64,000 bases of DNA from Acidobacteriota bacterium (GCA_016185425.1 JACPNQ010000032.1:62001-126000); one strand, 5' to 3'; positions 44,298 to 53,246 are shown, counted from the first letter of the stretch. Notes: generated from the letters alone by a model not told the origin. Program-made: numbers and translations.

Positions 44298-45796
44298 TGA
44301 CCGCTCCGGAGGGCATCGAGGAACGTTTCAGCGTCAGTCCGTTCAATCGCGCTGTACGGGCAATTATGAACGCACCCGTGATTGTAATTATAGTCCCGGC
44401 AGAGATCGCACTTCACTGCGATCCGTTGGACCACCGCTTTCTGATTGTTCTTTTCGATCTCGTGCATCATCGGCTCGTTTTCCGGCGTCCGCCAGAACTT
44501 CAGATACCCGCCGATCGTAGGTGTGCCCGTGCGCTGCTTCTCCAACTCGGCCTGCGGCAGTGCGTCCGCCATGGAGATGTTTCCGTAGGGGCAACGCCTG
44601 GCGCAGTTCCCGCATCCAATGCACGAATCCTGGATCACCACCTCGCCATTCACGTCGCGCGTGATCGCGCCCGTCGGACACCCGATCATGCATTCCGGGT
44701 CCAGACAGTGCATGCAGGAAGTGGCAACCAGAAATGGTTCCGGCGCCGATTGTGGTGCGCGCGAAGGCGCCTCGAACAACATCCCATGCCGCGTCAGCCG
44801 CGAGATGCCGTCGTGCAGTTCCGCGCAGGCATCCACGCAGTTTCCACAGCGCGTACAGGCATTGAGGTGAATGACGAGCGCTGATGTAGCCTTCACCAGA
44901 CCGCGTTCCACGACTTCTCCGACGAATCCCAGCCGCGTCGTCGACCCCGCAGACGCCTGTTCCGCCTCCTGCCGCTTCTGGTCGATCCGCACCAGATGGT
45001 CCGCGATCCGTTCATTGCGATTCACCAGAGCGAAAAAATCCTCCTTCATCACCTGGATCACTTCCACCTTGCCCATTGCGAATACGGAAGCGGAGCGACG
45101 CTCCGCGCGAAGGAGCGCGGACTCGCCGAAATAGGCGCCGTCTTTGAGGTAGGCGACCGTGCGTCTCTCTCCACCGGCCATGTTCTTGACCACCCGAACA
45201 TATCCGTCCCGGATCAGAAACAGGCTGTCTCCGTCATCCCCTTCCTGCACAATCGTTTCGTCTTTGGAGTAGATCCGCAGACGGGCCTTCTTCACCACGT
45301 CCCGCAGCAATTGCGGCTCGATGGCCGCCAATTCCGGAATCATCATCAGGTGGTTGGCGAGCCCCCGCTCGATATAGACACGGTCCATGGTGTCGCGAAA
45401 CGCTCCTGGCTTCCGCATCCAAAGTTCAAAGGCCCGCCGTGGAACTTCAATCAGGCAGCACGGAGTCACGGCCGTGACGTTCGCTGATCGGGGCAAGCCG
45501 CTAATCAAAGTCATTTCACCGAAGAAGTTGCCGGGCGTGAGTGTGGCTAACAATCGTCCCTCCGGCATCAACGTCACGGCTACCGTACCGCGGATCAGGA
45601 TGTAGAAAGAGTTTCCGAAGCTCTCCTGCTCAATGATCCGTTGGCCGGCGCCAATCATAATGGGTTCACATTCAGCTCCCCCCTCGAAGGGCGCAGGCCC
45701 AAGCCACTCGGTCAACTCATCGCGATCCTTGCCGCGAAACAGTTCCATTGCCCCCAGTACGCTGAGGATTTCGGATGTCACGGTTTTCTCGTTCAT
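44294..45796 (-). CDS. Ferredoxin with two cyclic-nucleotide-binding domains
   Basis: This 500-residue protein carries two CRP-like nucleotide-binding domains. The phosphate cassettes are FGEMTLISGLPRSANV (92-107) and FGESALLRAERRSASV (223-238), both with the conserved Gly-Glu and Arg. A 16-cysteine iron-sulfur module follows: C314/317/320/324, C361/364/369/373, C392/395/398/402 and C463/466/475/479. This is the four-cluster type of HybA/DmsB/NrfC. No signal or membrane helix is seen, so it is cytoplasmic. The ATG at 45796 follows GAGGAAA. Electron transfer regulated by cAMP or a related ligand is the natural reading. A cyclase gene lies 6 kb away. Confidence 0.9.
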   Translation of the reverse strand: MNEKTVTSEILSVLGAMELFRGKDRDELTEWLGPAPFEGGAECEPIMIGAGQRIIEQESFGNSFYILIRGTVAVTLMPEGRLLATLTPGNFFGEMTLISGLPRSANVTAVTPCCLIEVPRRAFELWMRKPGAFRDTMDRVYIERGLANHLMMIPELAAIEPQLLRDVVKKARLRIYSKDETIVQEGDDGDSLFLIRDGYVRVVKNMAGGERRTVAYLKDGAYFGESALLRAERRSASVFAMGKVEVIQVMKEDFFALVNRNERIADHLVRIDQKRQEAEQASAGSTTRLGFVGEVVERGLVKATSALVIHLNACTRCGNCVDACAELHDGISRLTRHGMLFEAPSRAPQSAPEPFLVATSCMHCLDPECMIGCPTGAITRDVNGEVVIQDSCIGCGNCARRCPYGNISMADALPQAELEKQRTGTPTIGGYLKFWRTPENEPMMHEIEKNNQKAVVQRIAVKCDLCRDYNYNHGCVHNCPYSAIERTDAETFLDALRSGQ

Positions 45797-46163
45797 CGCA
45801 TTTCCTCGCTCAGTACCTCGCCGGCATTTACTGCCGTCGGCCGGTCTCCAGCTATATTCCCGCTTACGAAGAGCCCACTCTCGATGAAAGCAAAGAGCGG
45901 CGTTCCCCGCAGCTATCATAGCCCAGACGCAAGGCATATTGGTGCGGAATCCCCCGCACTCGCACCCGGCAATCTTAGAGGCGCGCCGCCAACACGGATC
46001 CTTATACCCAACGCTAGCGGTTAACAAGTGTTCACAAATTGCATCGACAAAAATGCGACCGAGGCCACCGCTCGCGGGAATCCTGTTTCGACATCAAAAA
46101 AAACTGTGAAAAGGTAAACAAACTGTGTTAGGCTCTTCTCAACCCGTTGGCTAGGAGTGACTG
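45797..46163. other. Divergent intergenic region between the two electron-transfer units
   Basis: These 367 bases separate the ferredoxin gene (minus) from the decaheme gene (plus). I see no coding sequence. An eight-base direct repeat, AAACTGTG, occurs at 46101-46108 and 46120-46127, 19 bases apart. TGTTCACA at about 46029-46036 resembles half of a CRP site, but no full inverted consensus is present. Promoters for both units must lie here; I cannot place -35 and -10 boxes with confidence. Confidence 0.55.
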
Positions 46164-47228
46164 ATGATTTCCAATGGGGCTCGGATCGGGGTAACTGGGA
46201 TTGCGAATACTTATCCTGGAACGGATCTTAGTACTGAACCGCAAACTAACCTCTTCTTAAGCCTGTTCAACCAAAAATACGGCGTGAGCAACGGCCCGGG
46301 TAAGACTTCCAACCTCTCGTATCTCCTCCGCGCCGCGGTTCTTGCAACAACTCTTTGCGCAAGAATTGCGGTGGCGCAGCCTGAGCCGGCCGCTAAGCAA
46401 AAAATGGAGATCTCCCCGGCCGCCGCAGCCGTCGGCGGAAAGTGTTCGGAGTGCCACCTCGATGTCGTGAACTCATTCCTGCTTGGGCCTCATGGCAAAG
46501 CGGCAAAGTTCGTGAAAGGCAGCCAGGCGTCCACTTGCGATACCTGCCATCGCGATGGTGCCAGGCATAGCCAGACGTCCAGGCCCTCGCATATCGCCAA
46601 TCCCCCGAAGCTTCCCGCTGCCGAAGCGAACGCCATGTGCCTCGGCTGCCACTCGAACGACCAGACGCACTTCGCGTGGCGTGGCAATGCGCATGAGCGC
46701 AAGAACATGAGTTGCGTTTCCTGCCACAGCGAACATCATCCAAAGTCCGCCGCTAAGATGCTCGCCAAACGGACTGAATTGGAACTATGCTTCACTTGCC
46801 ATCAGGACAAGCGAAAGGCAACGTTGCAGCGGTCGACTCACCTGTTCCGCACTGAGCACAATGATGTGAAGCTTGCTTGCGCCTCCTGCCATAATCCGCA
46901 TGGCGGCGAAGGCCGAACCATGCTGGTGGCATCTTCGATCAACGCCCTTTGCTACGACTGCCATGCCGAAAAACGCGGCCCGTTCCTTTGGGAGCACGCC
47001 CCGGGCCGGTCCAATTGCAACAGTTGCCATATCCCGCACGGGTCGAATAACCCCAGCCTGTTAAAAGCAAGAACCACCGTCCTCTGCCAGCAATGCCACA
47101 TTCATATGCTCTGGCGCCACCAGACGGTTGCCGGATACGACATCTCCTCGTTCAACAAAGGCTGTGTGAACTGCCATAGCCAGATTCACGGATCCAACCA
47201 CCCGTCCGGGAAAACATTGACTCATTAG
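46164..47228 (+). CDS. Decaheme c-type cytochrome (MtrA/DmsE-like)
   Basis: This 354-residue protein holds exactly ten CxxCH motifs, starting at residues 94, 125, 159, 184, 209, 239, 263, 285, 308 and 334. Many distal-histidine segments lie between them, such as CASCHNPHG and CNSCHIPHGS. This is the MtrA/DmsE/PioA layout, in which a periplasmic cytochrome plugs into an outer-membrane porin. An export signal is at about 52-72 (SYLLRAAVLATTLCARIAVAQ), but 50 residues precede it if the ATG at 46164 is used. That ATG has a good AGGAG six bases upstream. An internal GTG at 46284 would give a shorter leader. The MtrB-like gene follows after 14 bases. Confidence 0.93.
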   Translation: MISNGARIGVTGIANTYPGTDLSTEPQTNLFLSLFNQKYGVSNGPGKTSNLSYLLRAAVLATTLCARIAVAQPEPAAKQKMEISPAAAAVGGKCSECHLDVVNSFLLGPHGKAAKFVKGSQASTCDTCHRDGARHSQTSRPSHIANPPKLPAAEANAMCLGCHSNDQTHFAWRGNAHERKNMSCVSCHSEHHPKSAAKMLAKRTELELCFTCHQDKRKATLQRSTHLFRTEHNDVKLACASCHNPHGGEGRTMLVASSINALCYDCHAEKRGPFLWEHAPGRSNCNSCHIPHGSNNPSLLKARTTVLCQQCHIHMLWRHQTVAGYDISSFNKGCVNCHSQIHGSNHPSGKTLTH

Positions 47229-47242
47229 AGGACCTGAGACTT

Positions 47243-49780
47243 ATGACAAATACGTTCTCTCGCCGGATCCGAGTGAGCAGGTCCGGGCTGCTTAACCTCG
47301 CCCTGTTATGCATGCCGGCGGTTTGGGGACAGGAGCCAGCCCAGCCTGCGAAACCGGCCGCGCCCGCTAAATCGGCAGAAGCCGCCAAACCGGAGCCTCC
47401 TGAGGCTATCCCATCGATTTTTGAGAGCTGGAAGATACAGCTCGACATCGGCGCGCGCAATTTCGATCTGTACGGCGATCGCCCTGGAAAGTTTTTTGAG
47501 TCGCGCGACATCATCCGCGGCGCCTATGTTCGCAATCTCGATCTTCACTTCCACTCCGCCGATTCGCCCTATATGTTCTTTCTCAGAGGATCGGACGTCC
47601 GGGAATTGGATGAGACCATTCAGAGCGACCTCTGGCGAGTTGGCAAATTCCGCACTACATTCCTTTGGGATCGACTCCCACGCTTCTACGGCGAAGGCAC
47701 GTCGCTGTTCCAATCGGACAGCCGGGGCAATTTGGTCGTCAGTCCGGCGATCCGCGGCGCTTTTCAGACCGCTGTCGATGGGCAACCGCCGCAGCTTGTT
47801 CCCCCGGCGCTTTATCCCCTGGTTCGTAACGAACTGAGCTTGGCGCCCGTGTCGGACGTGAGAGTCAAGCGGGACCAGGTTTCCCTCCGTCAATCCATCC
47901 GGTTCGGGAGTCTCGAACTCCACGGTCAATGGCGGTCCATTTTCAGTCGCGGAACCCGCCCGAAAGGCATCGGGACCTTTGCCCGCCAAAATATTGGACC
48001 TGCCGGGGACGGACTCTGGGAGTCCATCGGGGTAGAGATTCCGGAGCCCGTCCGGCACCGCACCGATCAGCTCACGCTGGGCGCTCTTACGTCGGGAAAG
48101 AAATGGCGGCTCGGCTTCGATTACCGCCTGTCGTTCTTTAGAAACGACATAACCACGCTTACATATGAGAACCCGTTTCGTGTCACCGACGCGGCCGGCA
48201 ACCCGCCAGGCTCGGCCGTCGGACGGAATCGATTTGTCCGCCAGCAGAACGCACTTGCGCCAAACACCGACTATCACAGCATCACGGTATATGGCGGTTT
48301 TGATCTGCCTCGGGACACCCAGGTCCGCGCACTGTTCTCCTGGGGACGTTCGTCTCAAAACGATCCGTTTGTCCCTTACACCATGAACACCGCGCTGGTG
48401 GGAACCGCTCCGGGACTGGCGAACAATCTCCCAGCCGGATCGTCGGTCCTGAACGTTTCGTCGCTCCCGCAGACGAGTTTGAATGGCCGCGTTCGCACGT
48501 TGAATTACGATGGCGCGCTGGTCAGCAGACCATGGAAGAACATGAACTTCCGTGTCCAATACCGCGCCGAGGACATGAAAAATCAAAGTCCCCGCATCGT
48601 GTTCCCGGGCCAACCCAGGTTTGGCGATTCGCATTGGGTCACCAATGTCGATTACTACGGTCTACCGATCGAAAACTTTCCCACTTCCTACGTCAGACAG
48701 GATGCGATTGCCTCCTGGGAATGGGACGTTATGCCGAGCCTCACATGGAAGGCGGAATATCAATACGAGACGCAGAAAAATATCTTCCGTGACGCGCCTC
48801 ACCTGAACGAACACAGCGTGGGCGGGCGAATTGACTATAAGATCGCGTCGAAGTACGCGTTCAAAGCGGATTACAAATATTCTGACCGCAAACCGGACCG
48901 GTATCTCATCCAGCCCCTGACCTTTAATCCCACGCTCAATGGTTGGGAAGTCGTGCGCTCCCCAACGGAACAGTATCCGCAGTTCATACGCGGCGTGCCA
49001 TTGGAGTTCAACCAACTGCGCCGCTTCGACATGACCGGGCGCAACCGGCACGATGGCAATGCCGCCCTGGAGTTCCGGCTGGGTGACAAGGTTACGTTTT
49101 CTCCTTCGGCTCACTACTTGCGGAATAACTACACAAAGGGATTCTACGGGCTCACATTCGATGAAATGGTTTCCGCGGACAGTGAAGTCACATTCACTGC
49201 CGGCGAGCGGACTTTCCTATTTCTGAATTACTCCCTGCAACTGGATCGGTATCACATGTTGGGCATGGGCAATCTCATCACCGGCGCCGTCGTCAATGGA
49301 AGCCCCTGCTGTGCGCAATACCCGATCGCGAACACCTGGAATCGAAGTAGCCGCAGCAAACTTAACTACGTACAAGCCGGACTGAACTGGGCCTCGAGTG
49401 GCGAAAAGACCGCCATTGACCTGAATTATGGATTCTCGTTCGCCAGGGACCAGATCCACGCCTCCAATCCCTATACGATCCGCGCCGACTCACCGTATAC
49501 GGCCGGAGCGTACAACTACCCCGACACGAAGAACGGGTTTCGGGAAGTCTTTCTTACCTTGACTCGCAAGCTGCGTCCTGGCCTGGAGGTGGGCCTTCAA
49601 TACAAGTTCAACTCCTACCAGTTGGACGATTTCTATCTGAACGCCCTGCAGGCGTATCCATTCGGGCCCGTCACCTCGGGAGGTCTCGTCAGCAACCTCC
49701 CCCGGCAACTCCTCCTCAACGCCAGATTTACAACCTACCATGCGCACCAGGAGAGCTTCTTCGTAAGATACAACTTTTGA
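47243..49780 (+). CDS. MtrB/PioB-like outer-membrane beta-barrel (decaheme-associated)
   Basis: This 845-residue protein has a signal peptide (to about residue 30, AVWGQ), a Pro/Ala-rich linker (to about 58) and then many alternating beta strands. It ends in the aromatic ESFFVRYNF typical of outer-membrane barrels. Segments such as YVRNLDLHFHSADSPYMFFLRGSD and FNSYQLDDFYLNAL resemble MtrB/PioB proteins, which sheath a decaheme cytochrome across the outer membrane. Position directly after the decaheme gene supports this. No surface cytochrome (MtrC/OmcA type) is encoded next to it. The family call rests on overall pattern and context. Confidence 0.82.
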   Translation: MTNTFSRRIRVSRSGLLNLALLCMPAVWGQEPAQPAKPAAPAKSAEAAKPEPPEAIPSIFESWKIQLDIGARNFDLYGDRPGKFFESRDIIRGAYVRNLDLHFHSADSPYMFFLRGSDVRELDETIQSDLWRVGKFRTTFLWDRLPRFYGEGTSLFQSDSRGNLVVSPAIRGAFQTAVDGQPPQLVPPALYPLVRNELSLAPVSDVRVKRDQVSLRQSIRFGSLELHGQWRSIFSRGTRPKGIGTFARQNIGPAGDGLWESIGVEIPEPVRHRTDQLTLGALTSGKKWRLGFDYRLSFFRNDITTLTYENPFRVTDAAGNPPGSAVGRNRFVRQQNALAPNTDYHSITVYGGFDLPRDTQVRALFSWGRSSQNDPFVPYTMNTALVGTAPGLANNLPAGSSVLNVSSLPQTSLNGRVRTLNYDGALVSRPWKNMNFRVQYRAEDMKNQSPRIVFPGQPRFGDSHWVTNVDYYGLPIENFPTSYVRQDAIASWEWDVMPSLTWKAEYQYETQKNIFRDAPHLNEHSVGGRIDYKIASKYAFKADYKYSDRKPDRYLIQPLTFNPTLNGWEVVRSPTEQYPQFIRGVPLEFNQLRRFDMTGRNRHDGNAALEFRLGDKVTFSPSAHYLRNNYTKGFYGLTFDEMVSADSEVTFTAGERTFLFLNYSLQLDRYHMLGMGNLITGAVVNGSPCCAQYPIANTWNRSSRSKLNYVQAGLNWASSGEKTAIDLNYGFSFARDQIHASNPYTIRADSPYTAGAYNYPDTKNGFREVFLTLTRKLRPGLEVGLQYKFNSYQLDDFYLNALQAYPFGPVTSGGLVSNLPRQLLLNARFTTYHAHQESFFVRYNF

Positions 49781-49798
49781 CTCCGCGCGGGTCGCTTC

Positions 49799-50117
49799 GT
49801 CAAGCGCCGTGAATACCTGTGCTCCATGTCCGATGTCGCGCGCGTGTTCCTCAAATAACCTCTCGATCAACTCCCATCCCATTTCCGTCAGGTGAACAAT
49901 CCGCGAATGGCGATCTGTCTCCGCGTCCACCCGTACGACAGGGCCGTTCCGTTCCAGCCGGTCGGCCGCCGCCGTCACCGGCCCGCTGCTGACCAAGTCT
50001 TCTTTCCGCGCATTCTCCGGCAGCGGGCCTTCCTGCTCTCGCTTCCAAAACTCAGGCGTACGTTTCCAGTAACTTCGTCCCTTTCCACAGCGGCAGCCAC
50101 AGGTGAACGCCCTCTGG
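49799..50117 (-). pseudogene. Decayed copy of the MarR gene at 37584
   Basis: On the minus strand this repeats the MarR gene closely. VTAAADRLERNGPVVRVDAETDRHSRIVHLTEMG aligns with VTAAVDRLERNGLVERVDAETDRRSRIVHLTEKG, and long nucleotide stretches such as CGTCAAGCGCCGTGAA (49799) are identical. The copy has lost about 40 bases in the N-terminal third and carries further small indels, so no intact frame remains. Similarity stops at the former start-codon region near 50117 and at 49799. It lies just after the MtrB-like gene and should be non-functional. Confidence 0.88.
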
Positions 50118-50402
50118 TAAACGGTAAACGTGCCGGTGCCAGAAGCCGGGTCATGGAGAACGACGGCGCGGCGCGTCCCCCGGCGTCTCGCGTCAGCGTC
50201 GAGAAGTCGCCCGGCCTCCAGGCCGGGAGGCCGACGCTACGAGTTTTCGTGACGCCTTCGCTGACCCGCAGCCCGTCCGGATTGAAAAACGTACGGTTGC
50301 GGCGCAGCGGAGGCCCGGAATCGGCGCTCCCGCCACGGGCAATCCAACTTGTCGTTGCGGAAGAAGCGCGCCCTGGCTTGGTAGGACTGGAGCGAATTCC
50401 GC
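50118..50402. other. Non-coding stretch with a GC-rich hairpin
   Basis: No gene is apparent here. A compact inverted repeat (CCCGGCCT at 50210-50217 and AGGCCGGG at 50220-50227, loop CC) is embedded in sequence resembling GTCGCCCGGCCTCCAGGCCG. It looks like an intergenic repeat-type hairpin. Within this window I find only this one clear copy, so whether it belongs to a repeated family cannot be judged. Confidence 0.4.
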
Positions 50403-53246
50403 TTAAAACGAGAGCTTTAGGCCCAACTGTATCAACCGTTGATCGAGCGCCGACGTCCAGGCGAGCGAAGGCGAAGCGACGATGGCGCCCAGGGTATCCA
50501 CAGTCGCCGTGGCGTTCAGGCCCGTGACATTCGTGTGGTTCAGAATGTTGGTCGATTCAAAGAAAAATTCCGGCTTCCAGCGTTCCTTCACCGGGAAGAT
50601 GCGCGAGTAGCGGAGGTTCAGCTCCGCCGTGGCCGGGGCGGTGATCGTGTTCCTTCCTACGTACAAGGGCCGCTGGAAGGCGGCGGTGGCGGTGGTGTCT
50701 CCATTCAGAATCCGGTTGCCGCCGATGTTGAAGTTCTCGCCGGCCTGGGCATTGAACAGTAAGGCGATCCGGTTGTTGCCGAGCAGGTACTTAAACGCGC
50801 GCGATGTCGCATTGGACGAGGTATTCCAAACGAGATTCGCGTTGAAGGCGTGACGCCGGTCGGTGAGGGAATTGCCGCGATCGCGCCGCCGGTTGGCGAT
50901 GTCGGAGAGGAACGCCGCGCCGGAATCGATGTTGTTCTGCTCGGGCGCATCGTCAATCGAGTGCGACCAGGTCCAGGTGGCAAAGGCGTCCAGGCCGTGC
51001 GAGAAACGCTTGTCGAAGCGGAGGTTGAGGCCATTGTACATTGAAGTACCCACCGATTCGGCGGAGAGGATGTTGTTGAACCGCGTGTCGATGCGGCCCG
51101 CGCCGAAGATGGCGCGGCCGTCGGCCAGCGTCGAGCCCGTTGCGATCGGATTGATATTGCGCCAGATGGGAAGCCGGTTGCCGCGCGTGTAAAGGTACGT
51201 CGCCGTGATGCCGGCGTTACCGCCCAGATCGCGCGAGATGGAGAAGTTGGCGTTCGCCGAATAGAGCGTGGCGAAGTCGGGTGAGACGGTGGTGATGTCC
51301 TGCGTGGAGAGCGTAAAGCCGGTGGGAATCCCGCTGAAGACGCTGGGGTACGCGGGCGCGATAGCGGAAGTCGGCGGAACGTTGACGGAGAAGAAGATAG
51401 GCGAGCCGTTCTGAAGAATCGATTTCCGGTACTGGTCCGTCTGGAAAGGATCGTAGAAGATACCGCCGCTGGCGCGCACCACCCATTTGCCGAGGCCGAT
51501 GGACGCGCCGAGACGCGGCGCGAAGTTGTTCTTATCGGTGCGGAAGTTCCGCGAGGAGGCGAAAGGAGAGTTAGCGTTGGCAGAGGGCGGGCTGAATATG
51601 TCGTAGCGCAGGCCAAAGGTGATGGTTGCGTTGGAACGCGGTTTCCAGGAGTCCTGCCCATATAGGCTGCTGAATTGTGATCGGTATTGGAGCGAAGGGT
51701 CGCCGACGGTCTGGGCGAAAGACGTGTAGCCCTTGGTGTTCGTACCGGCGGCGGCGGCAAGGTAGGCGGCCGTCGATGGGAACGTATAGATGGCGCTGGT
51801 TTGCTGCGTGTAGACATCGGGAATCCAGCGGATGGAACCGCCGAACTTGAAGGCGTGGCGGTCGCGGTTGTAGCTGAAGTTCTCAGTGAATTCCGGCGTC
51901 TTTTCCTCGTAGAGGAAGCCGGTGTTGGGTGAGTTGCCGAAGTTGGCGACGCCGGAGATTGTGATCGAGGGACCGGCTACGTTGGCCTCAAACCGGTTCT
52001 GCGCCTGGGAACGGTAGGGAATCTGCACGCGCAGTTCGTTGACGGCGTTGGGCGTGAGCGTGGACACGAGTTGGATCGCGCCGGCATGGGAACGGTCGAC
52101 GAAGTTGTAAGTCTGAGAGACCAGAGTGAGGCCACCGCCATTGTTGTAAGGCGAGTCGTTGCGATGGCCGCTGTAGCGGAGGGAGAGGCGGTTGGCGGCG
52201 TTGATCTGCCAGTCGGTTTTGGCCAGGAAGAACGTGACTTTTTGCTGAAAGGGAATCGCATCGGCATAGCTGGCGGGGAGGCCGAGTTGGGCGATCGTGG
52301 CGGGCGTCGGCGAGACCGGTTGGGGAAGGTCGCGAACGACATGTTCGTAGGAGCCGAAGAAGAACAGCTTGTCCTTGATGATCCGGCCGCCGGCGCTGGC
52401 GTTGAAGGCGTCGACATTGACGTCGGGCGTGGGGCGGCTGTAGGCAAGCAATGCCGGGCGCGCGCTGAAGGGGGTGCGGCGGAAAATGTAGGCGCCGGAG
52501 CCGTGCAGGTCGTTGGAACCCGACTTGGTGATGGTGTTGAAGACCGTGCCGACAGTGTTGCCGAACTCAGGCGCGAAGCCGTTGCTGATAGTCTGTACTT
52601 CGTCGATCCATTCGTTGGAGACGGGCAGAAGGCGGATGCCGGCGCGGTCGCTTTGGGTGTTGTTCGAACCGTCGAGCTGATAGTTGATTCGGCCGTTGAA
52701 TCCGTTCGCGTTCACCTTGCGGGGTACGCCGAATTCGGTGTTGCCGCGGCCGGTGACGTTGGGTTGTTGCAGGATAAAGTTGAAAGGGTTGCGGGAGACG
52801 AGAGGGAGGTTAGTGAGAACGAAGGATGTCAGGCTGCGGCCTGTGTCCGTGCGGCTCGGATCGATGACTGAGGACGAAGAAGGGACGATCACTTCAGTCG
52901 CGACGCCTTTCACGGAGAGCGCAATGTCCCGCGTGACTGTTGCGCCGGCGTTCAGTTCAATGCCCGTCTGTTTTACTGGAGCAAAGCCGGGGGCGTCGAC
53001 GCGGATATCGTAACGGCCCAGCGGTAGAACGTTGAAGCGATAGAGGCCGCTGGATTCAGTCTCCGCACTTTGCCGGAGGCCCGTGTTGACGTTGGTCGCC
53101 GAGACTTTGGCGCCCGCGATGGCTGCGCCGGATGAGTCGGTTACCGTGCCTACGATCTGGCCGTTGATCGAAGATGCCTGCCCGAAGGCTGTAAAAGGGA
53201 TAGCCGCTAAGAGGAGTGCCGCTGTTATGAGATGCGTTCCTGTCAT
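50403..53246 (-). CDS. TonB-dependent receptor-like protein with carboxypeptidase-regulatory domain
   Basis: This 947-residue protein begins with a signal peptide (MTGTHLITAALLLAAIPFTAFGQ). A carboxypeptidase-regulatory domain follows (about 30-110, IVGTVTDSSGAAIAGAKVSAT), then a plug region (about 130-260, INYQLDGSNNTQSDRAG) and a large barrel with many Asn and aromatic strands. It ends RLIQLGLKLSF. This is the Oar-like outer-membrane type frequent in Acidobacteria. I use the ATG at 53246; the long upstream extension has no family resemblance and overlaps a broken gene. The substrate is unknown. Confidence 0.9.
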   Translation of the reverse strand: MTGTHLITAALLLAAIPFTAFGQASSINGQIVGTVTDSSGAAIAGAKVSATNVNTGLRQSAETESSGLYRFNVLPLGRYDIRVDAPGFAPVKQTGIELNAGATVTRDIALSVKGVATEVIVPSSSSVIDPSRTDTGRSLTSFVLTNLPLVSRNPFNFILQQPNVTGRGNTEFGVPRKVNANGFNGRINYQLDGSNNTQSDRAGIRLLPVSNEWIDEVQTISNGFAPEFGNTVGTVFNTITKSGSNDLHGSGAYIFRRTPFSARPALLAYSRPTPDVNVDAFNASAGGRIIKDKLFFFGSYEHVVRDLPQPVSPTPATIAQLGLPASYADAIPFQQKVTFFLAKTDWQINAANRLSLRYSGHRNDSPYNNGGGLTLVSQTYNFVDRSHAGAIQLVSTLTPNAVNELRVQIPYRSQAQNRFEANVAGPSITISGVANFGNSPNTGFLYEEKTPEFTENFSYNRDRHAFKFGGSIRWIPDVYTQQTSAIYTFPSTAAYLAAAAGTNTKGYTSFAQTVGDPSLQYRSQFSSLYGQDSWKPRSNATITFGLRYDIFSPPSANANSPFASSRNFRTDKNNFAPRLGASIGLGKWVVRASGGIFYDPFQTDQYRKSILQNGSPIFFSVNVPPTSAIAPAYPSVFSGIPTGFTLSTQDITTVSPDFATLYSANANFSISRDLGGNAGITATYLYTRGNRLPIWRNINPIATGSTLADGRAIFGAGRIDTRFNNILSAESVGTSMYNGLNLRFDKRFSHGLDAFATWTWSHSIDDAPEQNNIDSGAAFLSDIANRRRDRGNSLTDRRHAFNANLVWNTSSNATSRAFKYLLGNNRIALLFNAQAGENFNIGGNRILNGDTTATAAFQRPLYVGRNTITAPATAELNLRYSRIFPVKERWKPEFFFESTNILNHTNVTGLNATATVDTLGAIVASPSLAWTSALDQRLIQLGLKLSF

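Noticed and set aside
46028..46040. CRP-like sequence before the decaheme gene
   Set aside because: Only one half-site (TCACA) is present and the inverted partner at the right spacing is missing.
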